NCBI RefSeq assembly: GCF_020907985.1 | Contig: NZ_JAJJPA010000007.1 | Span: 177,470-241,469, forward strand | Direction of reading: 5' to 3' | Source of the DNA: Kitasatospora humi | GTDB taxonomy: Bacteria > Actinomycetota > Actinomycetes > Streptomycetales > Streptomycetaceae | Length of the DNA stretch: 64,000 nucleotides | Shown: positions 26,171 to 35,046 of the stretch, in pieces | How positions within the stretch are numbered: the stretch's first letter is position 1 | Layout of the letters: each line of letters starts with the position of its first letter | Translations under genes and position numbers: made by a program | Notes under the pieces: generated by a model | Database searches by the model: none | The model's input: the letters and a program-made list of their open reading frames with translations, nothing else | Told to the model about the DNA's origin: nothing

Positions 26171-26924
26171 GTGCTGCTACCGCTCCCGCTTGCCCCGGCC
26201 GCGCAGACGGCCGCATCACCTACCGCACGAAGCCAGTCGACGCCGGCCACGCGATCGGGGCAGGCCACCCACTCTGAACAGGCGACGCAGTCGGAGCAGT
26301 CGGAGCAGTCTGCCGACGACGCCGGCCAACCAGATGAGGCGGGGCAGTCCGACCAAACGGCTCAGGGCGGTCGAACCGACCCAGTCAGTCCGGCGGCCGA
26401 CGGCGGTCAGGCCCACCGACCCGACGGGGTGAGCTGGACCGACGCCCCGGCGACCCAGGCCTTACCCTGGTCACCGACCACGGCGGACCGGTGGACGGCG
26501 GCTGGAACTGGATCCGCTTCCCGGCCGCCAGGAACCTCTCCCCCGGCAACTGCGAGACCTCGCAGATCTTCGCCAAGACGATCAGCCCCACGCCCGGCCC
26601 GCGCAGCTACCCGGGCGGCACCGCCGTGGTCACCGGGGACGCGACGCAGAACCCGGGCGACAGCTCCGCGTCTTGGCGCTTCAACACCTCAGCTCCCGCC
26701 ACCAACGCAGCAGTTGAACTGTGGCGGCCGCCCCTGCCGACCGCGCCAGGCAGACCCGCCGACTTCGAGATCGTGGAGCGCGACCTCCTGCCGTCCACCG
26801 ACTACCCCTGCCGTGGGAGCCTGACCGCAACACTGCCGGCCGGCTCCAAGTGGCTGAGCGCACCCCGACTTCCAACCCGGCGCCGCACCGGTTGACGCTG
26901 ACGGTGATGATCCCCGTCTGCTGA
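26171..26924 (+). pseudogene. Frameshifted secreted-protein gene (unknown family)
   Basis: Coding-like sequence passes through three frames. The first encodes a signal-peptide-like LLAAVVLLPLPLAPAAQTAA without a good start codon and then a Ser/Gln/Asp-rich linker. The frame changes near 26450 to one giving VDGGWNWIRFPAARNLSPGN and DSSASWRFNTSAPATNAAVE. It changes again near 26860 to end with TSNPAPHRLTLTVMIPVC at 26924. No family was recognised. Sequencing error cannot be excluded, but three breaks suggest decay. A strong terminator follows. Confidence 0.5.
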
Positions 26925-26958
26925 ACCCGGTTCCCACCACACCCAACTCCCCCACCTG

Positions 26959-26992
26959 GCGGGCTTCATCAGATTCTGCTGATGAAGCCCGC
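26959..26992 (+). terminator. Terminator downstream of the frameshifted secreted-protein gene
   Basis: A perfect 14-bp stem (26959-26972 with 26979-26992), a 6-base loop and a following TTTGT make this the most canonical intrinsic terminator in the window. Confidence 0.85.
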
Positions 26993-27165
26993 TTTGTCAG
27001 CACAAAGTTCCGCCCTCTTGTGTCGTGTCAGTAAAATCTGTCGTGTTGTCATGTCTTAGGTATAGACGCCTTCCGGGGCCAACTGGTTGGGTAGCCGCTG
27101 CACCACACGCACCCCCACCTCTTCGCGTGTCCTGCACCGCGCCCTCACTCCGGGAGGACTCCCCC

Positions 27166-28104
27166 ATGCCCATCCGCCCCCTTGCCTCCGCCAGCCGCGC
27201 GCTCGCCGTCCTCGGCACAGCCGCCCTCGCCGTCGCCGGCTTCGCGGGCAGCAGCCCTGCTTCGGCAAGCCCGACCCACTTCGGGGTCAAGCCACTGCAC
27301 GGCGGCACGCACGCCGCGCCGGCTGCCAAGACGAGCAGCAGCACCCTGAGCGTGGGCTCCAGCGCCAGCCAGGGCGTGGTGTCTCCCACCCCCAAGGTCT
27401 ACCTGGTCTTCTGGGGCTCCCAGTGGAAGAACGACCCGGCCGGCGTCGCCCCCGACATGCAGAACCTCTTCAAGGGCCTCTACGGCTCCCAGGACACCTG
27501 GGGCACCATCCTCGACCAGTACTGCGAAGGCGTCGCCAAGGGCACCGTGACCTGCGGCAGCAGCGGCACCCATGTCCAGCACCCCGCCAGCTCCCCGCTC
27601 GCCGGCGTCTGGTTCGACAACGCCGCCGCCGCACCGAGCAGCGCCACCGCGTCGCAGATCGGGGCCGAGGCGGCCAAGGCCGCCGGGCACTTCGGCAACA
27701 CGACCCAGGCTCCCAACCTGAACGCCCAGTACGTGGTGCTCTCCGCCACCGGCACCCACCCCGACGGCTTCCCGAACAGCGGCTTCTGCGCCTGGCACGA
27801 CAAGACCAGCTCGTCCTACGGCACGCTGGCCTACACCAACCTGCCGTACGTCCCCGACACCGGCATCGACGGCTGCACCACGCTGAGCGACGGCCGCGCT
27901 CTCTCTGGCATCGAATCCACCGAGACCCACGAGTACGCGGAGACGGTCACCGACTTCTGGCCCAGCATCGGCTGGAACGGCGGCAACGGTGAGATCGGCG
28001 ACGCCTGCGAGAACATGGACTCCTTCGTCAAGCTCTCCACCGGCAGCTTCGACCTCCAGGGCCTGTGGTCCAACTCGGCGAACAGCTGCGTGACCAAGGG
28101 CTGA
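27166..28104 (+). CDS. Secreted protein, putative metalloprotease (HEYAE motif)
   Basis: The 312-residue protein has a Sec signal peptide (ALAVLGTAALAVAGFAGSSPASA). The exported domain contains STETHEYAETVTD followed by GWNGGNGEIGDAC, an HExxE-plus-downstream-Glu arrangement that could bind zinc, and four to six cysteines (DQYCEG, VTCGS, GFCAWH, DGCTT, DACEN, NSCVT) that probably form disulfides. Proteins of this type are annotated as hypothetical secreted proteins in Streptomyces; protease activity is inferred. GGGAGGA precedes the ATG. TGTCGTGT occurs twice upstream (27021-27028 and 27040-27047). Confidence 0.75.
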   Translation: MPIRPLASASRALAVLGTAALAVAGFAGSSPASASPTHFGVKPLHGGTHAAPAAKTSSSTLSVGSSASQGVVSPTPKVYLVFWGSQWKNDPAGVAPDMQNLFKGLYGSQDTWGTILDQYCEGVAKGTVTCGSSGTHVQHPASSPLAGVWFDNAAAAPSSATASQIGAEAAKAAGHFGNTTQAPNLNAQYVVLSATGTHPDGFPNSGFCAWHDKTSSSYGTLAYTNLPYVPDTGIDGCTTLSDGRALSGIESTETHEYAETVTDFWPSIGWNGGNGEIGDACENMDSFVKLSTGSFDLQGLWSNSANSCVTKG

Positions 28105-28809
28105 CGCCTGATCGACGGCCCCTCGGGGCCACCAACCGCTGGTCTCTCCCGATGACCCGCACACCACTTCGCTCGCGGCTGACGCAGCGTGAGGCAGACG
28201 CCTCACAGCTGACGCCGCGAGCGAAGCCGTGCTGCGTCCGGCCTCGCACCGAGCGCCGGCGAGCGAACTCCTGAGTCTCCCTCCATGGCGCCTCGGTGAC
28301 ACGGGCACCACAGCCCGCGTTTGGCGAAGAAGCACCTTGCGACTGGCAACCGGCGGTGGCCGGCGACCCGGCCACGGGCGAGCGGGGCAACGTGAACCGC
28401 TGAGCACCGCCGGCGAGCCCTCACGGCCGACTGACTGCAGGCAGCACAACGCCGGTCCCGTGCAGCGCGCCATGCCACCACCAGGCGCACCCTGCCATCG
28501 CCGAGCGCGCCGAGCCACCACCGTGCGACCGCCGGGGTGAGCCACCGCCGAGCGCACCGAGCCTCGGCCAAACGCACCGAGCGGCCACGCCTCGGCCGCG
28601 CCACCCACGCCTCCCGGTACTGCCGACCGCTGCCCCCGCGCGGCGCCGGTTCCGCTGCCCACTGGCCGTGCAGCGAGGGTCCGCCGCAGCCTGCCAAGGC
28701 TGCCAGCCACCCAGCCGCCGCAGCCCGCCGGAAGCACCCGCGCACCACCCGCCAGCCGTCGGGCCCGCCAGCGTCCGGCCGGGCTCGCTTGGCGTCAGGC
28801 CAGGTCAGG
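28105..28809. other. Gene-free 705-bp stretch
   Basis: No frame here has convincing coding character; the open frames are Arg/Pro-rich readings of GC-rich DNA. It contains the long hairpin at 28167-28226, scattered copies of GAGCGCACCGAGC-like words around 28510-28580 and a short AGGTC run near 28800. Confidence 0.55.
28167..28226. other. 60-nt two-stage hairpin downstream of the secreted protease gene
   Basis: An outer perfect 13-bp stem (28167-28179 with 28214-28226) encloses an inner 7-bp stem (28189-28195 with 28200-28206). It starts 62 bp past the stop codon and could be a terminator or an mRNA-stabilising end. Confidence 0.55.
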
Positions 28810-29454
28810 TCAGGTCGGCCGGATCAACCCTGCGGCCAAGCCTGCGGCGATGGCTGCCGTGCGGCTGTCCACATCGAGCTTCTCGAATATGTGCACCAGG
28901 TGTGTCTTCACCGTGGCCTCGCTGATGAAGAGCCGCTTGGAGATCTGCCGGTTCGGCAGACCCTCGGCGACCAGTTGCAGGATCTCCGCCTCCCGTGGCG
29001 ACAGCGTTGGCCTTCCGTCGCGGACCCGGCCGAGCAGGCGGGCCGCAACCGGTGGCGCCAGCACGGTCTCCCCTCGAGCCGCCGCCTCCACGGCTGCCAC
29101 CAGTTCCTCCGGCGGGGTGTCCTTCAGGAGGTAGCCGGTGGCACCCGCCTCGACCGCGGTGAGGATGTCGGCGTCGGTGCTGTAGGTCGTCAGGATCAGC
29201 ACCGCCGGTGGGTCCGGCAGCGCGGTGATCCGCCTGGTGGCCTCGACGCCGTGCATGCCGCCCGTCATCTGGAGGTCCATCAGCACCACGTCGGGCCGCG
29301 GTTGGCCCCTCTCCGCCAGCTCCGCCAGCAGGCTCAACGCCTCGGCACCGTCTGCCGCCTCACCGACGGCGGACAGCTCGGGCAGCTCATCCACCATCGC
29401 GCGCAAGCCTCGACGGACCACCGGGTGGTCGTCCACCAGTAGGACACGGATCAC
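28810..29454 (-). CDS. NarL/LuxR family response regulator
   Basis: The 214-residue protein has a receiver domain (DD at residues 8-9, phospho-acceptor Asp60 in VVLMDLQMTGG, Lys in LLKDTPPEEL) and a C-terminal LuxR helix-turn-helix (LSPREAEILQLVAEGLPNRQ, ISEATVKTHLVHIFEKL). The GTG at 29454 overlaps the kinase stop (GTGA). With the kinase it lies divergent from an ABC transporter. Two palindromes at 31185-31225 are candidate binding sites. Confidence 0.92.
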   Translation of the reverse strand: MIRVLLVDDHPVVRRGLRAMVDELPELSAVGEAADGAEALSLLAELAERGQPRPDVVLMDLQMTGGMHGVEATRRITALPDPPAVLILTTYSTDADILTAVEAGATGYLLKDTPPEELVAAVEAAARGETVLAPPVAARLLGRVRDGRPTLSPREAEILQLVAEGLPNRQISKRLFISEATVKTHLVHIFEKLDVDSRTAAIAAGLAAGLIRPT

Positions 29455-31139
29455 GAGTGACTCCGCTCGCCGATCAGCGCACCTCGAACTCGTCGGCGCG
29501 GGACGAAGCGACCAGTCATGAGCCTGGTGACGATGGGCGGGGTGGGTTTGAGGCGCCCGGCGGCACGGTGGTGGCGGTCGTCGCCCTGATGTCGTGCGCT
29601 CGTTTCGAAGCCGCCGACCGCGAGCTCCCCTCCGACGTGCGACCACGTCCGCAGGTCCTCGACCGCATCATCCAGGTCTTCCTCACCGCCGAGTGCCTTG
29701 GGCTGACTGGTGGCGGGATCGCCACCAGTCCGCACACCGGCGGTCAGCGGCTCATCGCCGGTGGCCGCCACCTCCCCGTAGGCCGGCGCCCGACCGCCCG
29801 CCGGCTCCTGCTTGCCGGACCGCTCTCCGTGGAGCGTCGACTCCTTGTCGCCGCCCCTGCCGCCGCGCCGTGCCGCCAGCGCACCATCATCGCCGCCCTG
29901 CTCGCCGGGTGACACGTCGACTGCGGGGATCGGAATGGCGGCCGCCACGGCCGTGCCCTCCCCCGGGGCCGACTCGACGGTCAGCACGCCGCCGAGCGCC
30001 GCCATTCGTTCACGCATGCCGTGCAGGCCAAAGCCGCTCTGCTCCCCGGAGCGGTGTGTGTGTGGGTCGAAGCCCACGCCGTCGTCGAACACGTCCAGCG
30101 TGACCTCGTGGTCCAAGTAACCCAGAGTGACCGCGATCCGAGTGGCTTGGGCGTGTTGCACCGCGTTGGCCAGCGCTTGCTGAGTCAGCCGCAACAGCGC
30201 CACCTCCCCCTCCACCGGCAGTGGACAGGGCTCGCCCTCCAGGTGGAAGTCGGCGCCGCGACGTTCGGCCAAGCGCCGCAGCGCCTCACTCAGGCTGGCC
30301 TCCTCCAAGGCCGGCGGAGTGAGCTCCCGGACGAACCGGCGGGCCTCCGCGAGGTTCTCCGCAGCCGTACGCCCCAGCTCACCGATCCGCTCCGCGGCGG
30401 CGGACGGATCCGACGGGAGCGCCGACTCAGCCGAGCGGGCCAGCAGCACGATACTGGACAGCCCCTGGGCCAACGTGTCGTGGATCTCGGCCGCCAGGCG
30501 CTGGCGCTCGGCCAGGCGGCCGGCCGCACGCTGGCTCCTGGCGAGCTCATTGCGAGCCTCGGTCAGCTCGTGAACCATGCGCATCGCGACGTCGACCGCG
30601 CGGGCCCGGGCACGGCTCTCCCGGTAGAGCGCGGCGTAGCCGGCGGCGGTGAGCACCGCGACCGCCAGCCCGGCCAGCGGGCCGACCACCTTGGCCGTGG
30701 TCAGCCCACCGGCGGTCTGCGCCTGGGCCGCCACCACTATCCCGGTGACCCCCAGCACCGCCGGGATCGCCGGCAGCACGGACAGCAGGTGCAGCAACAG
30801 GAAGTAGAGCGGAAAGGCGAGGTAGCTGAACTCCGGATGCACCACCGTGAGCCCGGACCACAGCACCAGCACGCCGGCCAGCCAGGCGCCGGCCCACCGG
30901 CGGTCGGCACGGATCCGCTGGCCGACCCCGCCGAGGCCGTAGAGCGAGCCGAGCGTGATCGCGGTCAGCAGGCTGGTCTGCCCGAGCTCGCCGGTGATCA
31001 GCCCGCGCACCACGAGCACCGCCAGCAGGGTGAAGAACAGCCCGTGCAGGGCCAGGTTCATCATCCGCAGGGCGGGCGTGCTCGCCGCGTGCCCGGTGGG
31101 CGCCGGGGCGGCGAGGGCGGAGCTGTCGAAGCGGTTCAC
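29451..31139 (-). CDS. NarL-type sensor histidine kinase with unusual C-terminal extension
   Basis: The 562-residue kinase has four to six membrane helices in the first 170 residues and a HisKA_3 dimerisation region with His220 in RQRLAAEIHDTLAQGLSSIV. Its ATPase ends around residue 405 (FDDGVGFDP, GFGLHGMRERMAALGG). About 157 further residues are Gly/Arg/Asp-rich and resemble no domain I know. GTG 31139 is chosen because an upstream extension to 31403 would run across the divergent promoter. The kinase and regulator probably control the adjacent ABC exporter genes. Confidence 0.85.
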   Translation of the reverse strand: MNRFDSSALAAPAPTGHAASTPALRMMNLALHGLFFTLLAVLVVRGLITGELGQTSLLTAITLGSLYGLGGVGQRIRADRRWAGAWLAGVLVLWSGLTVVHPEFSYLAFPLYFLLLHLLSVLPAIPAVLGVTGIVVAAQAQTAGGLTTAKVVGPLAGLAVAVLTAAGYAALYRESRARARAVDVAMRMVHELTEARNELARSQRAAGRLAERQRLAAEIHDTLAQGLSSIVLLARSAESALPSDPSAAAERIGELGRTAAENLAEARRFVRELTPPALEEASLSEALRRLAERRGADFHLEGEPCPLPVEGEVALLRLTQQALANAVQHAQATRIAVTLGYLDHEVTLDVFDDGVGFDPHTHRSGEQSGFGLHGMRERMAALGGVLTVESAPGEGTAVAAAIPIPAVDVSPGEQGGDDGALAARRGGRGGDKESTLHGERSGKQEPAGGRAPAYGEVAATGDEPLTAGVRTGGDPATSQPKALGGEEDLDDAVEDLRTWSHVGGELAVGGFETSARHQGDDRHHRAAGRLKPTPPIVTRLMTGRFVPRRRVRGALIGERSHS

Positions 31140-31184
31140 GGATCCGAGAGTACGGCCTGGCCAGCGACGATCCACCCGCCACAG

Positions 31185-31225
31185 CATCAATCGTTTGATG
31201 GATTCGAGGGTCCATCGAACGATGG
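31185..31225. promoter_or_regulatory. Two palindromes in the divergent kinase/ABC transporter promoter
   Basis: CATCAATCGTTTGATG (31185-31200) and CCATCGAACGATGG (31212-31225) are both inverted repeats with related half-sites (CATCRA). They lie between the kinase start at 31139 and the transporter start at 31324. They are plausible sites for the LuxR-type regulator. Confidence 0.5.
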
Positions 31226-31323
31226 GGCGCCGAACAAACCTTCTCATCGATACCGAGCCGGCCGGTCGAACGGAAGAGTGGATTGCAGTCCAGTCGACCG
31301 CCTCGACCTCGGGGAGAGCACCC

Positions 31324-32397
31324 ATGTTCGTCGCCCTGCGTGACATCCGATTCGCCAGGGGCCGGTTCGCCCTGATGGGCACGGTGGTGGCCATGATCAC
31401 CACCCTGGTGGTCTTCCTCTACGGCCTGACCGGCGGCCTCGCCTCGGCCGCCTCCTCGACCGTCGCCAGGCTCCCGGTCGACCGGATCGTCTTCGGCGCG
31501 CCTCCGGGTGCCGCCCCCGCCGTCTCTTTCAGCTCCAGCACGGTGACCCCTGACCAACAGGCCGGCTGGGCAGCAGCCCCCGGAGTGCGCTCGGCCGCCG
31601 GGATCGGCCTGGCGATGACGCGCCTCACCGGTACCGGCTCAGCCACCTCGGTGAGCGTGCTCGGCGCACCTTCGACCCTGCTTCCCCCGCTCGCTTCGGG
31701 CACCGCCCCCGCCGACGGGCAGGTCGCGGTCGGCGCCGACACCGCCTCGTCGAACCATCTGACGGTGGGGCAGCAGATCCGGGTGGGTGCCCGCAGCTTG
31801 ACCGTGGCCGCGATCACGGCCGACCGCTCCTACGCCCACGCCCCGACCGTCTGGACCACCCTGGCCACCTGGCAAGCGGTGACCGGCCAGAACCAGCCCA
31901 CCGCCCTGGCGGTCTCGCTGGGGCCCGGGGCTGACCCGGGCGCCGTCGACCGGGCCCAGAACACCAAGGCCGTCGCGCTGGACGATGCCGTGACCGGGAT
32001 CGACGGATACTCGGCCGAGCAGGGCAGCCTGCAGTTGATCCAGGGGTTCCTGTTCGCGGTCAGTGCGCTGGTCGTGGGGGCGTTCTTCACCGTCTGGACG
32101 GTCCAGCGCAAACCGGACATCGCGATCCTCAAGGCGGTCGGAGCCAGCAGCGGCTACCTCGTCCGGGACGCATTGGCCCAGGCCGCCGCCGTCCTGTTGG
32201 GCGGGGCGCTGCTGGGCGGTGCCGCCGGCGCGGTCGGCGGGGCCGTCGCGACCGCCTCCGTGCCATTCGACCTGAGCGCGGCCGGCGTGGCCGTTCCAGT
32301 GGCCGTGATGGTGCTGCTCGGCCTGCTCGGCGCCGCTCTGGCCGTCCGCCGCATCACCGTTGTCGACCCGCTCACCGCCCTCGGTGCCGGCCGATGA
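31324..32397 (+). CDS. ABC transporter permease (FtsX/MacB-like)
   Basis: The 357-residue protein has one N-terminal helix (FALMGTVVAMITTLVVFLYG), an extracytoplasmic domain of roughly 200 residues and three C-terminal helices (LQLIQGFLFAVSALVVGAFFTVW, AAAVLLGGALLGGAAGAVGG, AVPVAVMVLLGLLGAALAVR). This is the FtsX/MacB topology. The motif RKPDIAILKAVGAS is typical of these permeases. GGGGAGAG precedes the ATG. With the next gene's ATPase it probably forms an exporter or mechanotransmission complex controlled by the divergent two-component system. Confidence 0.88.
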   Translation: MFVALRDIRFARGRFALMGTVVAMITTLVVFLYGLTGGLASAASSTVARLPVDRIVFGAPPGAAPAVSFSSSTVTPDQQAGWAAAPGVRSAAGIGLAMTRLTGTGSATSVSVLGAPSTLLPPLASGTAPADGQVAVGADTASSNHLTVGQQIRVGARSLTVAAITADRSYAHAPTVWTTLATWQAVTGQNQPTALAVSLGPGADPGAVDRAQNTKAVALDDAVTGIDGYSAEQGSLQLIQGFLFAVSALVVGAFFTVWTVQRKPDIAILKAVGASSGYLVRDALAQAAAVLLGGALLGGAAGAVGGAVATASVPFDLSAAGVAVPVAVMVLLGLLGAALAVRRITVVDPLTALGAGR

Positions 32398-32515
32398 GCG
32401 CCCGCCCCGCGTTCTCGATCTCCGCCCTTGCCGGCTCCGCCTCTCCAATACCCGCCCCCAGCAATTCCATCCTCGCCACCCCCGCCGTGGGGGCCGCCAC
32501 AGAAAGGGTCCAGCC

Positions 32516-33226
32516 GTGACCTCCCTCACCGCCCCGGCCGCCGCGGCCACCCGTACCGGACTGGCCATGCACGGTGTCACCCTCACCTATCCCGACGGCG
32601 AGCAGCGCCTGACCGCGCTGGACGACGTCGAACTCCGGGTCGCCCCTGGTGAGTTCGCCGCAGTGGTCGGCCCGTCCGGCTCCGGTAAGTCCAGCCTGCT
32701 GGCGGTGGCCGCCACCCTCCTCACTCCCGACCGGGGCCAGGTGCTGATCGACGATCAGGATGCTGGCACCCTCAGCCCCGCCGCCCGCACCGCGCTGCGC
32801 CGGCAGCGGCTCGGGATCGTCTTCCAGCAGTCCAACCTGCTGGCCTCGCTGACCGCCGTTGAACAGCTGCTGGCCGTCGCCCACCTGCGAGGAGAACGCC
32901 CGTCCGCCGCACGGATCCGCGCGGAATCGCTGCTCGCCTCCGTCGGTCTCACCGGACCGAAGCAGCAGCGCCGCCCTCACCAGCTGTCCGGTGGCGAGCG
33001 CCAACGCGTGAACATCGCCCGGGCACTGTTCGGCAGCCCCTCGGTGCTCCTGGTGGACGAGCCGACCTCCGCCCTCGACCACGAACGCGGCCGCCAGATC
33101 GTGGAGCTCCTGGCCGACGTCACTGAACAGCACCGGACCGCCACCATCATGGTCACCCACGACCACGCGCTCCTGGACTGCACCGATCGCGTCCTGGAGA
33201 TGCACGACGGGAAGCTGACACGATGA
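32516..33226 (+). CDS. ABC transporter ATP-binding protein (LolD/MacB type)
   Basis: The 236-residue ATPase has Walker A GPSGSGKSS, Q-loop VFQQSNLLASLTAVEQL, signature LSGGERQRVNIARAL and Walker B LLVDEPTSALD, then the H-loop TIMVTHDH. GTG 32516 follows AGAAAGGG; the longer frame begins inside the permease gene. There is a 118-bp gap after the permease, larger than usual for such pairs. Confidence 0.9.
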   Translation: MTSLTAPAAAATRTGLAMHGVTLTYPDGEQRLTALDDVELRVAPGEFAAVVGPSGSGKSSLLAVAATLLTPDRGQVLIDDQDAGTLSPAARTALRRQRLGIVFQQSNLLASLTAVEQLLAVAHLRGERPSAARIRAESLLASVGLTGPKQQRRPHQLSGGERQRVNIARALFGSPSVLLVDEPTSALDHERGRQIVELLADVTEQHRTATIMVTHDHALLDCTDRVLEMHDGKLTR

Positions 33227-33298
33227 GCAGCCGACGCCCCCGAGCGGCCCGGTCGCGGCGGGCCCCACCACAACCGGCCCCCGGCAACCGACCGGCCC

Positions 33299-33333
33299 GG
33301 GCAACGGGCAACGGGCAACAGGCACCAGGCACC
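33299..33333. repeat. GGGCAAC heptamer run, second locus
   Basis: Three copies of GGGCAAC (33299-33319) followed by two of AGGCACC (33320-33333). The same heptamer is repeated four times at 20461-20488. Confidence 0.75.
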
Positions 33334-33824
33334 AGGCTTCGCTGTCGCCAGCGTTCGCAGTCGCCGCGCTGGCCCTGCACGCCGCCGGCCGCGGGCGTTC
33401 TGCTCGCCGTGGCTGCGGTGGTCGGTATCGGTGAGAGCGAAATCGCGCAGGGCGGCGAACTCGGACTCGATCCAGTCGCGGCAGCACGATGCGAGGGGCC
33501 CGGCAGGCACCACGCCAGGACTCGCACCGCGATCGAGCCCGGATTCCTCATGCTCCGACGGCGAGCGGCTCAGACAACGGTCGCGCTCGCCGTAGGCCGC
33601 GACCGAGCCCCCCGGATCCGGCCACGAGCCAACCGCCCATGGCCGGTAAGCGAATTCGCCGCCCCCGGCTGCGAAACCGTGACTGCGAACCCGTGCGGGT
33701 CACGGGCGCGACGGGCGGGTGACGCAAGACTGCCACAGGGGGCCCGCCGCCCGTCCCCTCGCTCGCTCCGCGCGACTCCCGCGCACCGTGGCGGTCGCCG
33801 GCGGAGGCCCGTCACCGCGGCGCC

Positions 33825-34037
33825 GCCCGGCCAGAGCTACCGCGCCCCGAGGGCACTCCCCGGAGACTCAACCCGCGTTGCCCGCCCGGGAACATCGCGC
33901 CGGGGTCATCACCACAAGACCGACCGGCGTCGCCCGGCCAGAGCTATCACGCCCCGAAAGCCCCCCGAGGCTCAGCCCGCGTTGCCCACCCGGGAACAAC
34001 GCGCCCCAAGGACATCACCCCAAGACCGACCGGCGTC
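33825..34037. repeat. 107/106-bp imperfect tandem repeat
   Basis: Copy one (33825-33931) and copy two (33932-34037) both start GCCCGGCCAGAGCTA and end CAAGACCGACCGGCGTC; both contain CCCGCGTTGCCC. A third partial copy begins at 34038 with GCCCGCCCGGGA. Confidence 0.8.
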
Positions 34038-34120
34038 GCCCGCCCGGGACCGCCGCACCCCGCGGGCCGCACCCGCGGCCGGCCGGGGCGACAACCCGGG
34101 CCGGCCGACCGGGCCGGGGC

Positions 34121-34843
34121 CTACCGCGCCCCGAGGCGCAGCGCCGGCTTCTCCGGTTCCGGGCCGGTGGCGGGGTCGGCCACCGGGTCGGCCCAGAGGG
34201 AGCGGACGTGGCCGAGGTGGCGGGACATGCAGTCCTCGGCGGCGGCCGCGTCGCCGGAGAGCATCAGGTCGAGCAGCTCCAGGTGCTCCTCGGCGGAAGA
34301 GACCAGGTCGCCGCGCTGGTCGAGGCGGGTGAGGCCGTAGAGGCGGGAGCGCTTGCGCAGGTCGCCGACGACCTCGACCAGGTGGGCGTTGCCGGCCAGG
34401 CCGAGCAGGGTGAGGTGGAACTGGCGGTCCGCCTCCAGGTAGCCGATCAGATCGTGCTTGCGCGCCGCGGCCACGATCTCCTCAGCCACCGGGCGCAGTG
34501 CCTCCAGTTGCTCGCTGCTGGCGGTGCTTGTGACCCTGCCGACGGTCGGGACCTCGATCAGCGCGCGGATCTCGGTGTAGTCGTCGAGGTCGCGCTCGGT
34601 CATCTCGGTGACCCGGAAACCCTTGTTGCGAACCGCTTCGACCAGGCCTTCGCGGGCCAGGTCGAGCATCGCCTCACGCACAGGGGTGGCCGAGACCCCG
34701 AAGTCGGCGGCCAGCGCTGGCGCCGAGTAGACCACGCCGGGGCGCAGCTCGCCCGAAATGAGCGCAGCCCGCAGGGCGTGCGCGACCTGGTCGCGCAGCC
34801 GTTCCTGGACGGAGATGAGGGGGCGGGGCTTCGACTCGGTCAC
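34121..34843 (-). CDS. GntR family regulator, FCD type, of the hydroxyproline cluster
   Basis: The 240-residue protein has a GntR winged helix (VAHALRAALISGELRPG, LAADFGVSATPVREAMLDLAREGLVE). A FadR-type C-terminal ligand domain follows, with metal/ligand residues in EADRQFHLTLLGLAGN and SAEEHLELLDLML. GTG 34843 has GGAGG upstream and is preferred over 34870. It is at the downstream end of the hydroxyproline genes. GTGACATTGTAC lies 32 bp before its start and similar words precede both catabolic operons, so it is the likely local repressor and probably autoregulates. Confidence 0.88.
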   Translation of the reverse strand: MTESKPRPLISVQERLRDQVAHALRAALISGELRPGVVYSAPALAADFGVSATPVREAMLDLAREGLVEAVRNKGFRVTEMTERDLDDYTEIRALIEVPTVGRVTSTASSEQLEALRPVAEEIVAAARKHDLIGYLEADRQFHLTLLGLAGNAHLVEVVGDLRKRSRLYGLTRLDQRGDLVSSAEEHLELLDLMLSGDAAAAEDCMSRHLGHVRSLWADPVADPATGPEPEKPALRLGAR

Positions 34844-34874
34844 TGCGGTCCTCCGGATGGTGCGGAGCACCAGT

Positions 34875-34886
34875 GTACAATGTCAC
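34875..34886 (-). promoter_or_regulatory. Candidate GntR operator GTGACATTGTAC
   Basis: On the reverse strand this word lies 32 bp upstream of the GntR gene start. It matches the sites at 40755-40766 and 43826-43837 (consensus GTGACATNNTAC). Confidence 0.6.
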
Positions 34887-35046
34887 GTTTCTTCTAGCGC
34901 TCTCGGTCGATCCATCATGCCGCTTGACGCGCCATCAGGGAACGCCGGGGCCGCTCCTGGCGCTGCAGAACGCCTGTTCCACACGCCCGTCCACCCTCAG
35001 CCCTGGCACCAAGCAACCCCTGCCGGAGGCGAGCACCGCACCATGG

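Larger units (their letters stand above)
33227..34120. other. Gene-free 894-bp stretch with repeats
   Basis: No coding region is convincing on either strand; the open frames are Arg/Pro/Ala-rich and lack motifs or ribosome sites. It holds GGGCAAC heptamers near 33299 and a 107-bp direct repeat at 33825-34037. It may be decayed sequence between the ABC exporter and the hydroxyproline cluster. Confidence 0.55.
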
